NCBI GenBank assembly: GCA_947463515.1
Contig: CANHRI010000028.1
Location: 1 to 34,255 of the forward strand
Direction: 5' to 3'
Length of the DNA: 34,255 bases
Source of the DNA: Flavobacteriaceae bacterium
Lineage (GTDB): Bacteria > Bacteroidota > Bacteroidia > Flavobacteriales > Flavobacteriaceae
The notes under the pieces are model-generated. The model was given only the letters and a program-made list of their open reading frames with translations. It made no database searches and was not told where the DNA came from. The position numbers and the translations under genes were made by a program. Positions 23,592 through 31,781 of this stretch are shown here, piece by piece (the first letter of the stretch is position 1; every line of letters starts with the position of its first letter).

Positions 23592-23734
23592 GAGCTTCTA
23601 AGCTCCTAAGTAGCTAAGCCACTGAGCGGCTGAGTACTCCCTACAACAGGGACTGCGACTGCGACTGTCCCGACCCTTCGGGGCTGCGACTTACAACTAT
23701 AACCCTTCGCGTCTTCGAGTCTTCGTGGCAAAGA
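23592..23734. repeat. Word-like quasi-repeats (CTAAG, CTGAG, GCGACT, TCTTCG)
   Basis: Three runs of imperfect short words follow each other: AGCTTCTAAGCTCCTAAG to GGCTGAG, then GGGACTGCGACTGCGACTG, then TTCGCGTCTTCGAGTCTTCG. Each looks like an old, decayed tandem repeat. They have no coding potential. Confidence 0.5.
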
Positions 23735-23796
23735 AAAAGAAACGCTAACACTCCTAATACCTCATACGTGACAAGACGACTAAACTAGTATAAATC

Positions 23797-23832
23797 AAAA
23801 AAGCTATTCCGAAATGAATCGGAAAAGCTTTT
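23797..23832 (-). terminator. Terminator-like hairpin in the tRNA-Asp downstream region
   Basis: AAAAGCTATTCCGA and TCGGAAAAGCTTTT pair around a short loop with one mismatch. On the minus strand a T run follows. It has no protein gene upstream on that strand before tRNA-Asp, so it may end a small RNA. Confidence 0.6.
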
Positions 23833-23940
23833 CATTGGTCTAACTACTAAACCTGTCTCGCTGTTACACGAGACGAAACAACACAACTATTTTAAATGTG
23901 CTTCCTGCAAAAAGAAGCATCATTCCAATGCTTTTTTGGG
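23833..23940 (-). ncRNA. Possible small RNA between tRNA-Asp and the distal terminator
   Basis: On the minus strand, TGCTTC/GAAGCA arms (23899-23904 with 23914-23919) and GTCTCG/CGAGAC arms (23855-23860 with 23869-23874) make two hairpins upstream of the strong terminator at 23797-23832. No promoter of its own is evident. It could come from readthrough of tRNA-Asp. No known RNA family is recognised. Confidence 0.2.
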
Positions 23941-23944
23941 CAAA

Positions 23945-23973
23945 AAAGCGCTCCGTGTAACGGAACGCTTTTC
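23945..23973 (-). terminator. Terminator of tRNA-Asp
   Basis: AAGCGCTCCG and CGGAACGCTT pair around TGTAA with one mismatch. On the minus strand a T6 run follows, about 10 bases after the tRNA 3' end. Confidence 0.8.
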
Positions 23974-23982
23974 CCAATTTAG

Positions 23983-24056
23983 CGGTCTGGACGGGACTCG
24001 AACCCGCGACCCCATGCGTGACAGGCATGTATTCTAACCAACTGAACTACCAAACC
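23983..24056 (-). tRNA. tRNA-Asp (anticodon GTC)
   Basis: The 74-base minus-strand sequence has acceptor stem GGTTTGG/CCAGACC (one G-U pair) and discriminator G73, as expected for Asp. The D arm contains AGTTGGTTAGA, anticodon stem CATGC/GCATG encloses CTGTCAC (anticodon GTC), and the T arm is GCGGGTTCGAGTCCCGT. CCA is not encoded. Confidence 0.96.
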
Positions 24057-24073
24057 TTGCTTTATTGCGGATG

Positions 24074-24104
24074 CAAATATACGTCCAAATTTCAGTTTTG
24101 CAAA
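24074..24104 (-). promoter_or_regulatory. Promoter of tRNA-Asp
   Basis: On the minus strand, TTTG (24101-24104) is followed after exactly 19 bases by TATATTTG (24074-24081), a textbook Bacteroidota promoter, 17 bases before the tRNA. Confidence 0.75.
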
Positions 24105-24141
24105 CGTTTTGCTTTAAAATTTAAAAATATTTTCTACAAGC

Positions 24142-25068
24142 CTAACCAAACATTTGTTTTTCAACCAAATAAGTGGTCAAAATTTTCTCAAAATCCGCAC
24201 CCACATTGACAGGAACGTACTTAATTTTATTCTGTGCGCAGGCCAATGACAGCGATTTAAAGTAGGTTTCTACTTGATTTTGGTAGGCATTTTGCAGCGA
24301 ATCGGCAAACACATTAATGACTTCACCCGTTTCCACATCGACAAACTTTCGGGGATGGTTGTCAAAATCAAAATGCAATTCGGTCGCTTCATCGACCACA
24401 TGAAACACCACAACCTTGTGCTTGTTGTGCTTCAAATGTTGCAACGCATTGAACAACTTTTCTTGGGCCTCGTTTTGAAACATATCGGTAAACAAAATCA
24501 CCATGGAGCGACGGTGCAATTTTTCGGCAATTTGATGTAAAAACGTAATGGTATCCGTAGGTTTGGCCACTTTAGGATCGTCCAACATTCCTTCCAATTG
24601 TGCCAAAAGCATCCGATGGTGTCGATCGGACCCTTTTTCAGGAGCGTAGTACTCATAGGTATCCGAAAACACACTTAACCCCACGGCATCGCGTTGTTTT
24701 TTTAACAAATTCATCAAAACGGCCGCGGCTAAAACCGAAAATCCAATTTTTTGCTGATAAAAAGGCTGCCCCGAAGTCAGTTTCGGATAATGCATCGACG
24801 ACGAATTATCTAAAATCAAATGACATCGTAAATTGGTTTCTTCCTCAAATCGCTTGGTATACAACCGATCGGTTTTGGCATACAACTTCCAATCGATATG
24901 TTTTGTGCTTTCGCCTTTATTATACACCTTATGCTCGGCAAACTCCGCAGAAAATCCATGGAAAGGCGATTTATGCATTCCCGAAATAAAACCCTCCACA
25001 ACTTGGTTGGCCAATAGCTCCAGGTGCTTAAATCCCGAGATGAGTTCTTTTTCTTGTTCGATCTTCAT
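24142..25068 (-). CDS. DUF58 (vWA-like) protein
   Basis: The 308-residue protein matches DUF58: AEHKVYNKGESTKHIDWKLYAKTDRLYTKRF (in part; residues about 44-74) is the family signature, followed by a von Willebrand A-like domain. LILDNSSSM has Asp87, Ser89 and Ser91 in a DxSxS arrangement like a metal-ion-dependent adhesion site, and ILFTDMF a later strand. DUF58 proteins usually sit with MoxR-type AAA ATPases and other vWA proteins in aerotolerance (Bat) or chaperone-like operons. None of those is adjacent here, so it may be the last gene of a split set. No transmembrane segment is visible. Confidence 0.92.
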   Translation of the reverse strand: MKIEQEKELISGFKHLELLANQVVEGFISGMHKSPFHGFSAEFAEHKVYNKGESTKHIDWKLYAKTDRLYTKRFEEETNLRCHLILDNSSSMHYPKLTSGQPFYQQKIGFSVLAAAVLMNLLKKQRDAVGLSVFSDTYEYYAPEKGSDRHHRMLLAQLEGMLDDPKVAKPTDTITFLHQIAEKLHRRSMVILFTDMFQNEAQEKLFNALQHLKHNKHKVVVFHVVDEATELHFDFDNHPRKFVDVETGEVINVFADSLQNAYQNQVETYFKSLSLACAQNKIKYVPVNVGADFEKILTTYLVEKQMFG

Positions 25069-25083
25069 ATGTTCAAAGATAAA

Positions 25084-25113
25084 AAAAAGCCCGACTTAAA
25101 AATCGGGCTTTTT
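25084..25113 (-). terminator. Terminator of trxA
   Basis: AAAAAGCCCGA and TCGGGCTTTTT pair around an 8-base A-rich loop, giving T runs on both sides. It lies about 20 bases after the trxA stop on the minus strand. Confidence 0.85.
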
Positions 25114-25133
25114 CATTCACTTTCGTATATCCG

Positions 25134-25451
25134 TTATAATAACGCATCGATTGCATCGGTGTAGGTTTTCTTCGGAGCTACTCCTACTTGTCTTCCTACT
25201 ACTTCTCCATTTTGAAACACCAAAACGGTGGGAATGTTACGTACTCCATATTTAGCGGCAAACTCTTGATTGGCGTCTACATCGACTTTGCCAACCACTG
25301 CTTTGCCCTCATATTCTGATGAAATTTCATCGATTACTGGACCTACCATACGACACGGACCGCACCAAGCTGCCCAAAAATCAACCAAAACCGGTTTATT
25401 AGATTGCAATACTACTTCATCAAAAGTAGCATCGGTAATTGCTAATGCCAT
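25134..25451 (-). CDS. trxA: Thioredoxin
   Basis: The 105-residue protein is a complete single-domain thioredoxin: VLVDFWAAWCGPC with redox Cys30 and Cys33, KVDVDANQEFAAKYGVRNIPT with the cis-Pro, and a C-terminal helix. There is no signal peptide, so it is the cytosolic disulfide reductant that works with thioredoxin reductase. It is monocistronic, with a promoter element 39 bases upstream and a strong terminator. Confidence 0.96.
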   Translation of the reverse strand: MALAITDATFDEVVLQSNKPVLVDFWAAWCGPCRMVGPVIDEISSEYEGKAVVGKVDVDANQEFAAKYGVRNIPTVLVFQNGEVVGRQVGVAPKKTYTDAIDALL

Positions 25452-25489
25452 GCTATTCTTATTTAAGTTATGTTTTCCTATTTAAAGCA

Positions 25490-25497
25490 CAAAGATA
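25490..25497 (-). promoter_or_regulatory. -7 element for trxA
   Basis: The minus strand reads TATCTTTG, matching TAnnTTTG, 38 bases upstream of the ATG. A -33 element is not clear. Confidence 0.5.
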
Positions 25498-25566
25498 ACC
25501 AAATCTATGGGCCCGCCATCGACATTAAGATTACTTTTAGTTATTTTTCAATTGGTGAAAACAATA

Positions 25567-28500
25567 CTAATTCAATTTAAAGTTGAGTTGCATTTTTTCT
25601 AATTCACTCAACAAATCCCTTGAAATTTTAATTTTCACTTTACGGCTAGGCATGGCCAAATGCGTAACAACGCGAAGTTCCTCGGTATCGGCGGGCAATT
25701 CGTCTACAAAGGCCTCACTATCCTCCAACGTTTCATCGCCCTCAGTAGCAGGTACTTCAACCGATTTAATGACCGCTTCTGCTTTCTTTTTCACCCGTTC
25801 GAGTTCCATCACCTCAAAACTAATCGGATGTTCGCCTTTATGCGCTTGAAATAAGGCTGCCAATTGTTCAATCATGGTTTGATGCAACTCTTGGATGTTC
25901 ATTTGTATGACCAGCTTCTTCGCAAACGTAGGCAGTACATCGGCCAATAATTTGGCGTCTTGGAAGGTAATTCGAGGATCTGATTTTTTACCGGTCTCCC
26001 GATTCACCCAGCCTTCACGCACCAACACTTTAAAAAACACAAACTGATTGTTGACTAAAAAATGGCGGAATTTTAAATACTCCTCATCAAAAATCCGGAA
26101 CTCATGGTTTTCGTCGTACCCTTCTAAGGTAAACATGGCCCAATCTTTTCCATTTTTCCCAGTTTTAAACTGTACATTGGTCACAATCCCACCAAAAGTT
26201 AGTGTTTTATTGACCAACGGCTCCAGCTGCTTCAAATGTTCCAAGCGTACATTACAGAAATACTTCATTTCAAACCGATAATCATCTAATGGATGTCCCG
26301 AAATGTAAATCCCAACGACCTCTTTCTCCCGGGCCAACTTGGCCATAGTGGTCCATTCTTCACAGGGTGGAATTTGGGGTTCGGCAATTTGAATTTCACT
26401 GGCTTCGCCAAAAAGACTGACTTGAGCCGAATTTTCGTTTTCTTGAAACTTGGCACCATACCGAATGGCTTTTTCCAAGAAAGTAATTCCATCGCCATCA
26501 TGGTGAAAATACTGGGCACGGTGGGTAGCTTCAAAGCCATCGAATCCGCCTGCCAAAGCTAAATTTTCAAAGGCTTTTTTATTGGCCGCACGCAAGTCAA
26601 TTCGCTTCGCCAAATCAAAAATAGAGCGGTATTTCCCTTCTTTTCGTTGCGCTACTATCGTATCAACAGCACCCTGCCCCACGCCTTTAATGGCTCCCAT
26701 TCCAAAACGAACGGCATAGTCTTCGTTTACGGTGAATTTATAGAAAGATTCGTTCACATCGGGACCCAACACTTTCAAGCCCATTCGTTTACATTCTTCC
26801 ATAAAGAACGAAACTTGTTTAATGTCATTCATATTATTGGAAAGCACTGCCGCCATATACTCTGCAGGATAATGGGCTTTGAGATAAGCCGTTTGATAGG
26901 CGACCCAGGCATAACAAGTGGAGTGGGATTTGTTGAAAGCGTAACTCGCGAAGGCTTCCCAGTCTTTCCAAATTTTATCCAGCTTTTCTGCATTATGTCC
27001 GTTGGCCACTGCTTGGTCGATGAACTTGGATTTCATTTTATCCAAAACATCTTTTTGTTTTTTACCCATTGCTTTCCGCAAAACGTCGGCATCCCCTTTG
27101 GAGAAGTTGGCTAGCTTTTGGGACAACAACATTACCTGCTCTTGGTAAACGGTAATGCCATAGGTTTCTTTCAAATATTCTTCACAAGCATCCAAGTCGT
27201 AGGTTATTGGCTCTTCTCCGTTTTTACGACGAATAAACGAAGGAATGTACTCCAACGGTCCCGGACGATACAAGGCATTCATCGCAATCAAATCCCCAAA
27301 TACCGTGGGCTTCAATTCCTTCATGTATTTCTGCATTCCGGGCGATTCATATTGGAAAATCCCTACCGTTTCCCCACGCTGGAACAACTCATAAGTTTTG
27401 ACATCATCAATGGGAAAAGCATCGGGATCTAACTCGATTCCGGTGCGGTATTTCACCAGTTTACAGGTGTCTTTGATAAGGGTCAACGTTTTCAACCCCA
27501 AGAAGTCCATTTTCAATAACCCTGCACTTTCTACGACCGAGTTGTCAAATTGAGTCACAAATAGTTCAGAATCCTTGGCCGTTGCCACAGGAACATAATC
27601 GGTGATATCGCTAGGGGTGATAATCACTCCACACGCATGGATTCCCGTATTTCTTAAATTTCCTTCTAATACTTTCGCCTGTTGAATGGTTTCGGAACTT
27701 AAATCGCCCCCATTCGCCAATTCAATGAGCTCTTTGACTTTATCAAATTCATCTGCCCGTAACGCGGCCTTGAGTTTGTCATTTTCCAAGGAGAAAATTT
27801 TGGCCAAATTCAGGTTATTCGGAATCAGTTTTGCAATTTTATCGGCTTCAAACAAGGGCAAATCCAATACCCGAGCGGTATCGCGCACTGAGGATTTGGC
27901 GGCCATAGTCCCGTAAGTAATGATTTGCGCTACCTGATTGGAACCGTATTTTTGGATTACATAATCCATGACTTTACTTCGTCCTTCATCATCAAAATCA
28001 ATATCGATATCAGGCATGGACACCCGATCGGGATTCAAGAAACGTTCAAAAAGTAAATCATACGCGATAGGGTCGATGTTGGTAATTCCCAAGCAATAGG
28101 CCACAGCACTTCCTGCCGCAGAACCACGACCTGGACCTACAGAAACACCCATTCTACGAGCTTCTGCGATAAAATCTTGTACAATCAAAAAGTACCCCGG
28201 ATACCCGGTTCGTTCGATGGTGGCCAACTCAAAATCGAGGCGTTCGCGAATTTCTTCGGTGAGTTCAGGATACCGTTTTTCGGCTCCTTTGTAGGTTAGA
28301 AAACGCAAATAATTATTTTCCCCGCGTTTCCCGCCATCTTCTGTATCTAGGGGATCTTCAAACTCTTTAGGAATTTCAAATTTGGGCAAAAGTACTTCAC
28401 GGGCTAGATCGTAAATTTCAATTTTTTCGACTACCTCAGCAATATTGGTGATGGCTTCGGGAAAATCGGCAAACAACTGCTTCATTTCGGCGCCCGATTT

Positions 28501-30075
28501 GAAATAATACTCCTGATTGGGTAAACCAAATCGGTAGCCACGGCCGCGTCCAATAGGAGTGGATTGCTTTTCCCCATCACGCACACACAAGAGAATATCG
28601 TGGGCATTGGCGTCTTCTTTTTTTACATAGAAAACATTATTGGTTGCCACGGTTTTAATATGATGCTTGCGAGAAAGATCAATTAATGCACTGTTCACGC
28701 GATTTTCATCCTCTTGTTGGTGCCGCATGAGTTCGATATACACATCATCTCCAAACTGGGCTTTCCACCACAACAGGGCTTCTTCTGCTTGATGCAGCCC
28801 GACATTTAGAATTTTACTGGGCACTTCACCATACAAACTTCCCGTGAGCACAATAAGATCTTCTTTATATTGCTGAATAATTTCTTTATCAATTCGTGGC
28901 ACATAATAAAAACCGGCTGTGTAAGCTATTGAAGCCATTTTGGCGAGATTATGATAACCGCGTTTGTTTTTGGCTAAAAAAACCACTTGATACCCATTGT
29001 CCTTTCGGGTTCGATCTTTGTGGTTATCACACACATTAAATTCGCACCCTACTATAGGTTTAAGTACGGTTTCCGTGGGTGTTTCCCCTGCTTCAAGTGC
29101 TTGCTCATTTTTTTGTTTGGCCGTTTTATTGTGCGCCATAACGTCTCGCACAAAGTGAAAAGCCCCCATCATATTGCCGATATCGGTCATGGCTACGGCA
29201 GGCATTTTGTGTTGCACGGCCGCTTGCACCAAATCTTTTACCGATATAGTCGACTGTAGTACAGAGAATTGCGTATGGTTGTGCAAATGCACGAAATCAA
29301 CCGTCGCCATTTCAGCCTGACCTTGTGCGATATCTTGATGCGAAATCGGTGTGGCTGGGGTGGGATTGGCTTTTTTGCGAAGCTCCTCTGATTCCTTTTT
29401 CAAGTTCAAATGGGTCAAACCAACTGGAGGAATAGTCTGAGGATTTCGCGCTTTAAATTGCTGGAAATAGTCGGGCGTAACACCGAGTTCGGTTTTGGTG
29501 AAAATTTCGCGTCGAATCAACTCCAAGAAACAGCGGGTTGTCGCTTCCACGTCGGCAGTGGCATTGTGCGCCTCTCCAAAAGGTTTCCCAAACAGGTATT
29601 CGTGTAATTCGGTTAGCGTGGGCAGCTTGTAACGCCCACCGCGACCGCCCGGAAGTTGCAACAAACCGGCTGTAACCTCGGTACAAGTATCCAAAACGGG
29701 AAGTTGAGATAATGCAGTAGGAATTCCCGCGCGATGAAACTCACACCCCATTATATTGACATCAAAACCGACATTTTGCCCTACTATAAACTTCGTTTGG
29801 GCCAGTGCGGCATTAAATTTTAGGAGCATTTCGCGTAATTCCACCCCGTACTTATGGGCCAACTCGGTTGATATGCCATGAACCCGTTCGGCATCATACG
29901 GAATATCATAGCCTTCGGGAATCACTAAATAATCTTGGTTGTCTATAAGATTACCCCATTCGTCATGCAACTGCCAAGCAATTTGCACTGCTCTTGGCCA
30001 ATTGTCGGTATCGGTAATGGGAGCGGCCCAATTGCGCGGTAATCCCGTAGTTTCGGTATCAAAAATTAAATACAT
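25567..30075 (-). CDS. dnaE: DNA polymerase III alpha subunit with N-terminal exonuclease
   Basis: The 1502-residue protein joins a DEDD exonuclease domain (1-190) to a full DnaE. Exonuclease motifs are FDTETTG (Asp6, Glu8), GQNVGFDVN and HNATADVEAT. The PHP domain starts at FVHLHNHTQF (His263, His265). The polymerase core has GRGSAAGS and PDIDIDF with catalytic Asp689, Asp691 and Asp693. An OB-fold region lies near 1250-1330 (TFGGIVTNVQFKTGKNG) and an acidic tail ends the protein. It is the main replicative polymerase, here with proofreading in the same chain. From memory this fused layout is normal in flavobacteria. It is monocistronic with a good promoter. Confidence 0.96.
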   Translation of the reverse strand: MYLIFDTETTGLPRNWAAPITDTDNWPRAVQIAWQLHDEWGNLIDNQDYLVIPEGYDIPYDAERVHGISTELAHKYGVELREMLLKFNAALAQTKFIVGQNVGFDVNIMGCEFHRAGIPTALSQLPVLDTCTEVTAGLLQLPGGRGGRYKLPTLTELHEYLFGKPFGEAHNATADVEATTRCFLELIRREIFTKTELGVTPDYFQQFKARNPQTIPPVGLTHLNLKKESEELRKKANPTPATPISHQDIAQGQAEMATVDFVHLHNHTQFSVLQSTISVKDLVQAAVQHKMPAVAMTDIGNMMGAFHFVRDVMAHNKTAKQKNEQALEAGETPTETVLKPIVGCEFNVCDNHKDRTRKDNGYQVVFLAKNKRGYHNLAKMASIAYTAGFYYVPRIDKEIIQQYKEDLIVLTGSLYGEVPSKILNVGLHQAEEALLWWKAQFGDDVYIELMRHQQEDENRVNSALIDLSRKHHIKTVATNNVFYVKKEDANAHDILLCVRDGEKQSTPIGRGRGYRFGLPNQEYYFKSGAEMKQLFADFPEAITNIAEVVEKIEIYDLAREVLLPKFEIPKEFEDPLDTEDGGKRGENNYLRFLTYKGAEKRYPELTEEIRERLDFELATIERTGYPGYFLIVQDFIAEARRMGVSVGPGRGSAAGSAVAYCLGITNIDPIAYDLLFERFLNPDRVSMPDIDIDFDDEGRSKVMDYVIQKYGSNQVAQIITYGTMAAKSSVRDTARVLDLPLFEADKIAKLIPNNLNLAKIFSLENDKLKAALRADEFDKVKELIELANGGDLSSETIQQAKVLEGNLRNTGIHACGVIITPSDITDYVPVATAKDSELFVTQFDNSVVESAGLLKMDFLGLKTLTLIKDTCKLVKYRTGIELDPDAFPIDDVKTYELFQRGETVGIFQYESPGMQKYMKELKPTVFGDLIAMNALYRPGPLEYIPSFIRRKNGEEPITYDLDACEEYLKETYGITVYQEQVMLLSQKLANFSKGDADVLRKAMGKKQKDVLDKMKSKFIDQAVANGHNAEKLDKIWKDWEAFASYAFNKSHSTCYAWVAYQTAYLKAHYPAEYMAAVLSNNMNDIKQVSFFMEECKRMGLKVLGPDVNESFYKFTVNEDYAVRFGMGAIKGVGQGAVDTIVAQRKEGKYRSIFDLAKRIDLRAANKKAFENLALAGGFDGFEATHRAQYFHHDGDGITFLEKAIRYGAKFQENENSAQVSLFGEASEIQIAEPQIPPCEEWTTMAKLAREKEVVGIYISGHPLDDYRFEMKYFCNVRLEHLKQLEPLVNKTLTFGGIVTNVQFKTGKNGKDWAMFTLEGYDENHEFRIFDEEYLKFRHFLVNNQFVFFKVLVREGWVNRETGKKSDPRITFQDAKLLADVLPTFAKKLVIQMNIQELHQTMIEQLAALFQAHKGEHPISFEVMELERVKKKAEAVIKSVEVPATEGDETLEDSEAFVDELPADTEELRVVTHLAMPSRKVKIKISRDLLSELEKMQLNFKLN

Positions 30076-30115
30076 AGTCGCTTTTTCAGGTGGAAAAACA
30101 CGTTGGCTTTCGTTT

Positions 30116-30146
30116 CAAAAATACACTTTCGCCTCAGAAGATTCAA
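30116..30146 (-). promoter_or_regulatory. Promoter of dnaE
   Basis: On the minus strand, TTG (30144-30146), a 20-base spacer and TATTTTTG (30116-30123) fit the Bacteroidota promoter, about 40 bases before the ATG. Confidence 0.55.
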
Positions 30147-30161
30147 GGAATAGTTATCAAC

Positions 30162-30188
30162 AAAAAAAGCTGTCTTTGGTGAGACAGC
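30162..30188 (-). terminator. Terminator of the DUF6252-like lipoprotein gene
   Basis: GCTGTCT and AGACAGC pair around TTGGTG, followed on the minus strand by seven T. It lies between the lipoprotein stop and the dnaE promoter. Confidence 0.88.
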
Positions 30189-30217
30189 CTTCTTGTAATC
30201 GTATTTATTTATATCCC

Positions 30218-30970
30218 TTAAGGTTCTGGAAAAATAGGTACTTGGTAAAAAGTGCCGTATTGGAAATTCACCAAGTCACCGCCTAAGGGGTTGGTGGTGG
30301 TTTGTACTGCATTAAATTTAAATTCTCCCGAAATTGTGGTTCCAGTATTTTGAGTAATTTTTATTTCACCATTACTTCCTTCTACATTAAGTACACGAAC
30401 ACGTCCTAGCCCATTACCACCTACAACCGTAATCACATCTCCGGCTTTGTACCCATTTCCGGGTGAGGCTACGCGAGCTGCTGTGATTGCTCCTGCCGCA
30501 TTTGTTGACAACGAAACCGTGAGTCCGCTACCACTTCCTCCTGTAGTGGGATAGGAACCACTACACGTGACAACACCTGCTACAGTTGTACAATTGGCGG
30601 CATACCCCGAACCTCCTGCTACAATAGCTGAAGAAATATTAGCGACAGGCCCGTTGATAATTTTTGTTTCATACGCCAATTCAATGTCGTTGAACGAAGA
30701 ATTATAAGACGCTTTGATACCTGTATTAGAGGTGCCAAAAAAATACGTGCCTGGATTTCCATTCGCAACGCGCAACTCAACCTCTTCATCTTCGGCCAAC
30801 GCTACAAAACGAATGGCGTTGGTAGAGGCCGATTTATAGGCTTTTACATCAATTCCTCGAAACAAAATCCCGTCGCGATAGGCTTGAAAACCTGGATCGT
30901 TAAATTTTACTTCTTCCGAACAAGAAGAAAAAGTCAACACAACTAGAAATAGGGCAATTAATTTTTTCAT
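30218..30970 (-). CDS. DUF6252-like lipoprotein with a Gly-rich insertion
   Basis: Starting at MKKLIALFLVVLTFSSC (Cys17 lipobox) the protein has 250 residues. The upstream in-frame ATG at 31000 overlaps the promoter and is rejected. The N-terminal part (FNDPGFQAYRDGILFRG) and the C-terminal part (ISGEFKFNAVQ, then VNFQYGTFYQVP) resemble DUF6252 lipoproteins of Bacteroidota. Residues of about 110-195 form a Gly/Ser/Thr-rich segment with GGSGYAANC, TTGGSGSGLTVSLS and PGNGYKAGDVITVVGGNG, like GSGY repeats in phage tail and surface proteins, and a Cys pair. It is probably outer-membrane anchored; its function is unknown. Confidence 0.82.
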   Translation of the reverse strand: MKKLIALFLVVLTFSSCSEEVKFNDPGFQAYRDGILFRGIDVKAYKSASTNAIRFVALAEDEEVELRVANGNPGTYFFGTSNTGIKASYNSSFNDIELAYETKIINGPVANISSAIVAGGSGYAANCTTVAGVVTCSGSYPTTGGSGSGLTVSLSTNAAGAITAARVASPGNGYKAGDVITVVGGNGLGRVRVLNVEGSNGEIKITQNTGTTISGEFKFNAVQTTTNPLGGDLVNFQYGTFYQVPIFPEP

Positions 30971-30997
30971 GTACGTAATAATTCGGTATTTGTAGTA

Positions 30998-31025
30998 CAA
31001 AAATAGTTTTTTTAAGGAATTACAA
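30998..31025 (-). promoter_or_regulatory. Promoter of the DUF6252-like gene
   Basis: On the minus strand, TTG (31023-31025), a 17-base spacer and TATTTTTG (30998-31005) match the promoter pattern. It decides in favour of the ATG at 30970. Confidence 0.55.
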
Positions 31026-31096
31026 CCTATTTTTTATGGTTTTTATCGGACAACGCTATTTTTTTGAGTTCGAGTAATTTGAATTAAAATGTTTTG

Positions 31097-31104
31097 TATA
31101 TTTG
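31097..31104 (+). promoter_or_regulatory. -7 element for rpsP
   Basis: TATATTTG matches TAnnTTTG, 48 bases before the rpsP ATG. TTTG words at 31063 and 31078 are not at the usual spacing. Confidence 0.5.
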
Positions 31105-31118
31105 CGCCCTCAATAACC

Positions 31119-31133
31119 GGGGTCGAGTACCCC
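31119..31133 (+). promoter_or_regulatory. Small leader hairpin before rpsP
   Basis: GGGGT and ACCCC pair around CGAGT in the predicted 5' leader of the rpsP-rimM-trmN6 transcript. A ribosomal-protein leader with this position could be a site for autoregulation by S16. That role is inferred only. Confidence 0.35.
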
Positions 31134-31152
31134 ATAAACAAATCATTCGATT

Positions 31153-31764
31153 ATGTCAGTAAAAATTAGATTACAAAGACATGGTAAAAAAGGGAAACCT
31201 TTTTACTGGATTGTAGCCGCCGATGCGCGTGCCAAAAGAGATGGTAAATTCTTAGAAAAAATTGGAATCTACAATCCGAACACAAATCCTGCAACGGTAG
31301 AATTACACTTAGACAAAGCGGTTCAGTGGTTACACAATGGTGCACAACCTACGGACACTGCGCGTGCTATTTTATCGTACAAAGGAGCTTTGTTGAAGCA
31401 TCACTTGGATGGTGGTGTTCGCAAAGGCGCTTTGACACAAGAGCAAGCAGACGCTAAATTAGCGGCTTGGTTGGAAGAAAAAGCAGCCAAAGTAGATGCT
31501 AAAAAAGACGGTTTGTCTAAAGCAAAAGATGATGCTAAAGCAAAAGCTTTGAAAGCTGAAAAAGAAGTTAACGAAAAACGTGCTAAAGCCGCTGAAGAAG
31601 CTTTGAAAGCTGCTGAGGCTGAAGAAGCAACAGAGGAAGTTGCGGAAGAAGCAGCTGAAACAGCTACTGAAGAAGTAGTGGCTGAAGTGGCGATAGAAGA
31701 AGCTCCTGCGGTTGAGGAAGCTCCAGAAGCTCCTGCTGCTGAAGAAACTAGCGAAGAAGCCTAA
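31153..31764 (+). CDS. rpsP: 30S ribosomal protein S16 with long C-terminal tail
   Basis: Residues 1-80 are a standard S16: MSVKIRLQRHGKKGKPFYWI, then ADARAKRDGKFLEKIGIYNP, and a DKAVQWLHNGAQPTDTA segment. The total of 203 residues is more than twice the E. coli length. The tail is first Lys/Ala-rich (about 105-150, helical), then strongly acidic and Ala/Glu/Val-rich (150-203). Extended S16 tails are usual in flavobacteria. S16 helps assemble the 30S body. It heads the rpsP-rimM gene pair, with 17 bases to rimM. Confidence 0.96.
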   Translation: MSVKIRLQRHGKKGKPFYWIVAADARAKRDGKFLEKIGIYNPNTNPATVELHLDKAVQWLHNGAQPTDTARAILSYKGALLKHHLDGGVRKGALTQEQADAKLAAWLEEKAAKVDAKKDGLSKAKDDAKAKALKAEKEVNEKRAKAAEEALKAAEAEEATEEVAEEAAETATEEVVAEVAIEEAPAVEEAPEAPAAEETSEEA

Positions 31765-31781
31765 TTCGTTATCAAGCGGTA

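Larger units (their letters stand above)
23300..23982. other. Gene-poor stretch with repeats and hairpins
   Basis: I find no credible coding sequence here. In order it holds a diverged copy of the structured element (23409-23477), AT-rich TTATGAATTAA-type words (about 23500-23535), CTAAG/CTGAG words (23592-23634), GCGACT words with a CCCGA-CCTTCGGGG hairpin (23650-23694), TTCG-TCTTCG words (23703-23734), a terminator-like hairpin (23797-23832), two more hairpins, and the tRNA-Asp terminator. Confidence 0.6.

Noticed and set aside
23592-23734. CRISPR-like array
   Set aside because: The repeated words are short, imperfect and without uniform spacers, and no cas genes are present.
25567-30075. 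DnaE-exonuclease fusion as a novelty
   Set aside because: The fused layout is, to my knowledge, normal for flavobacterial DnaE, so it is reported only as a feature.
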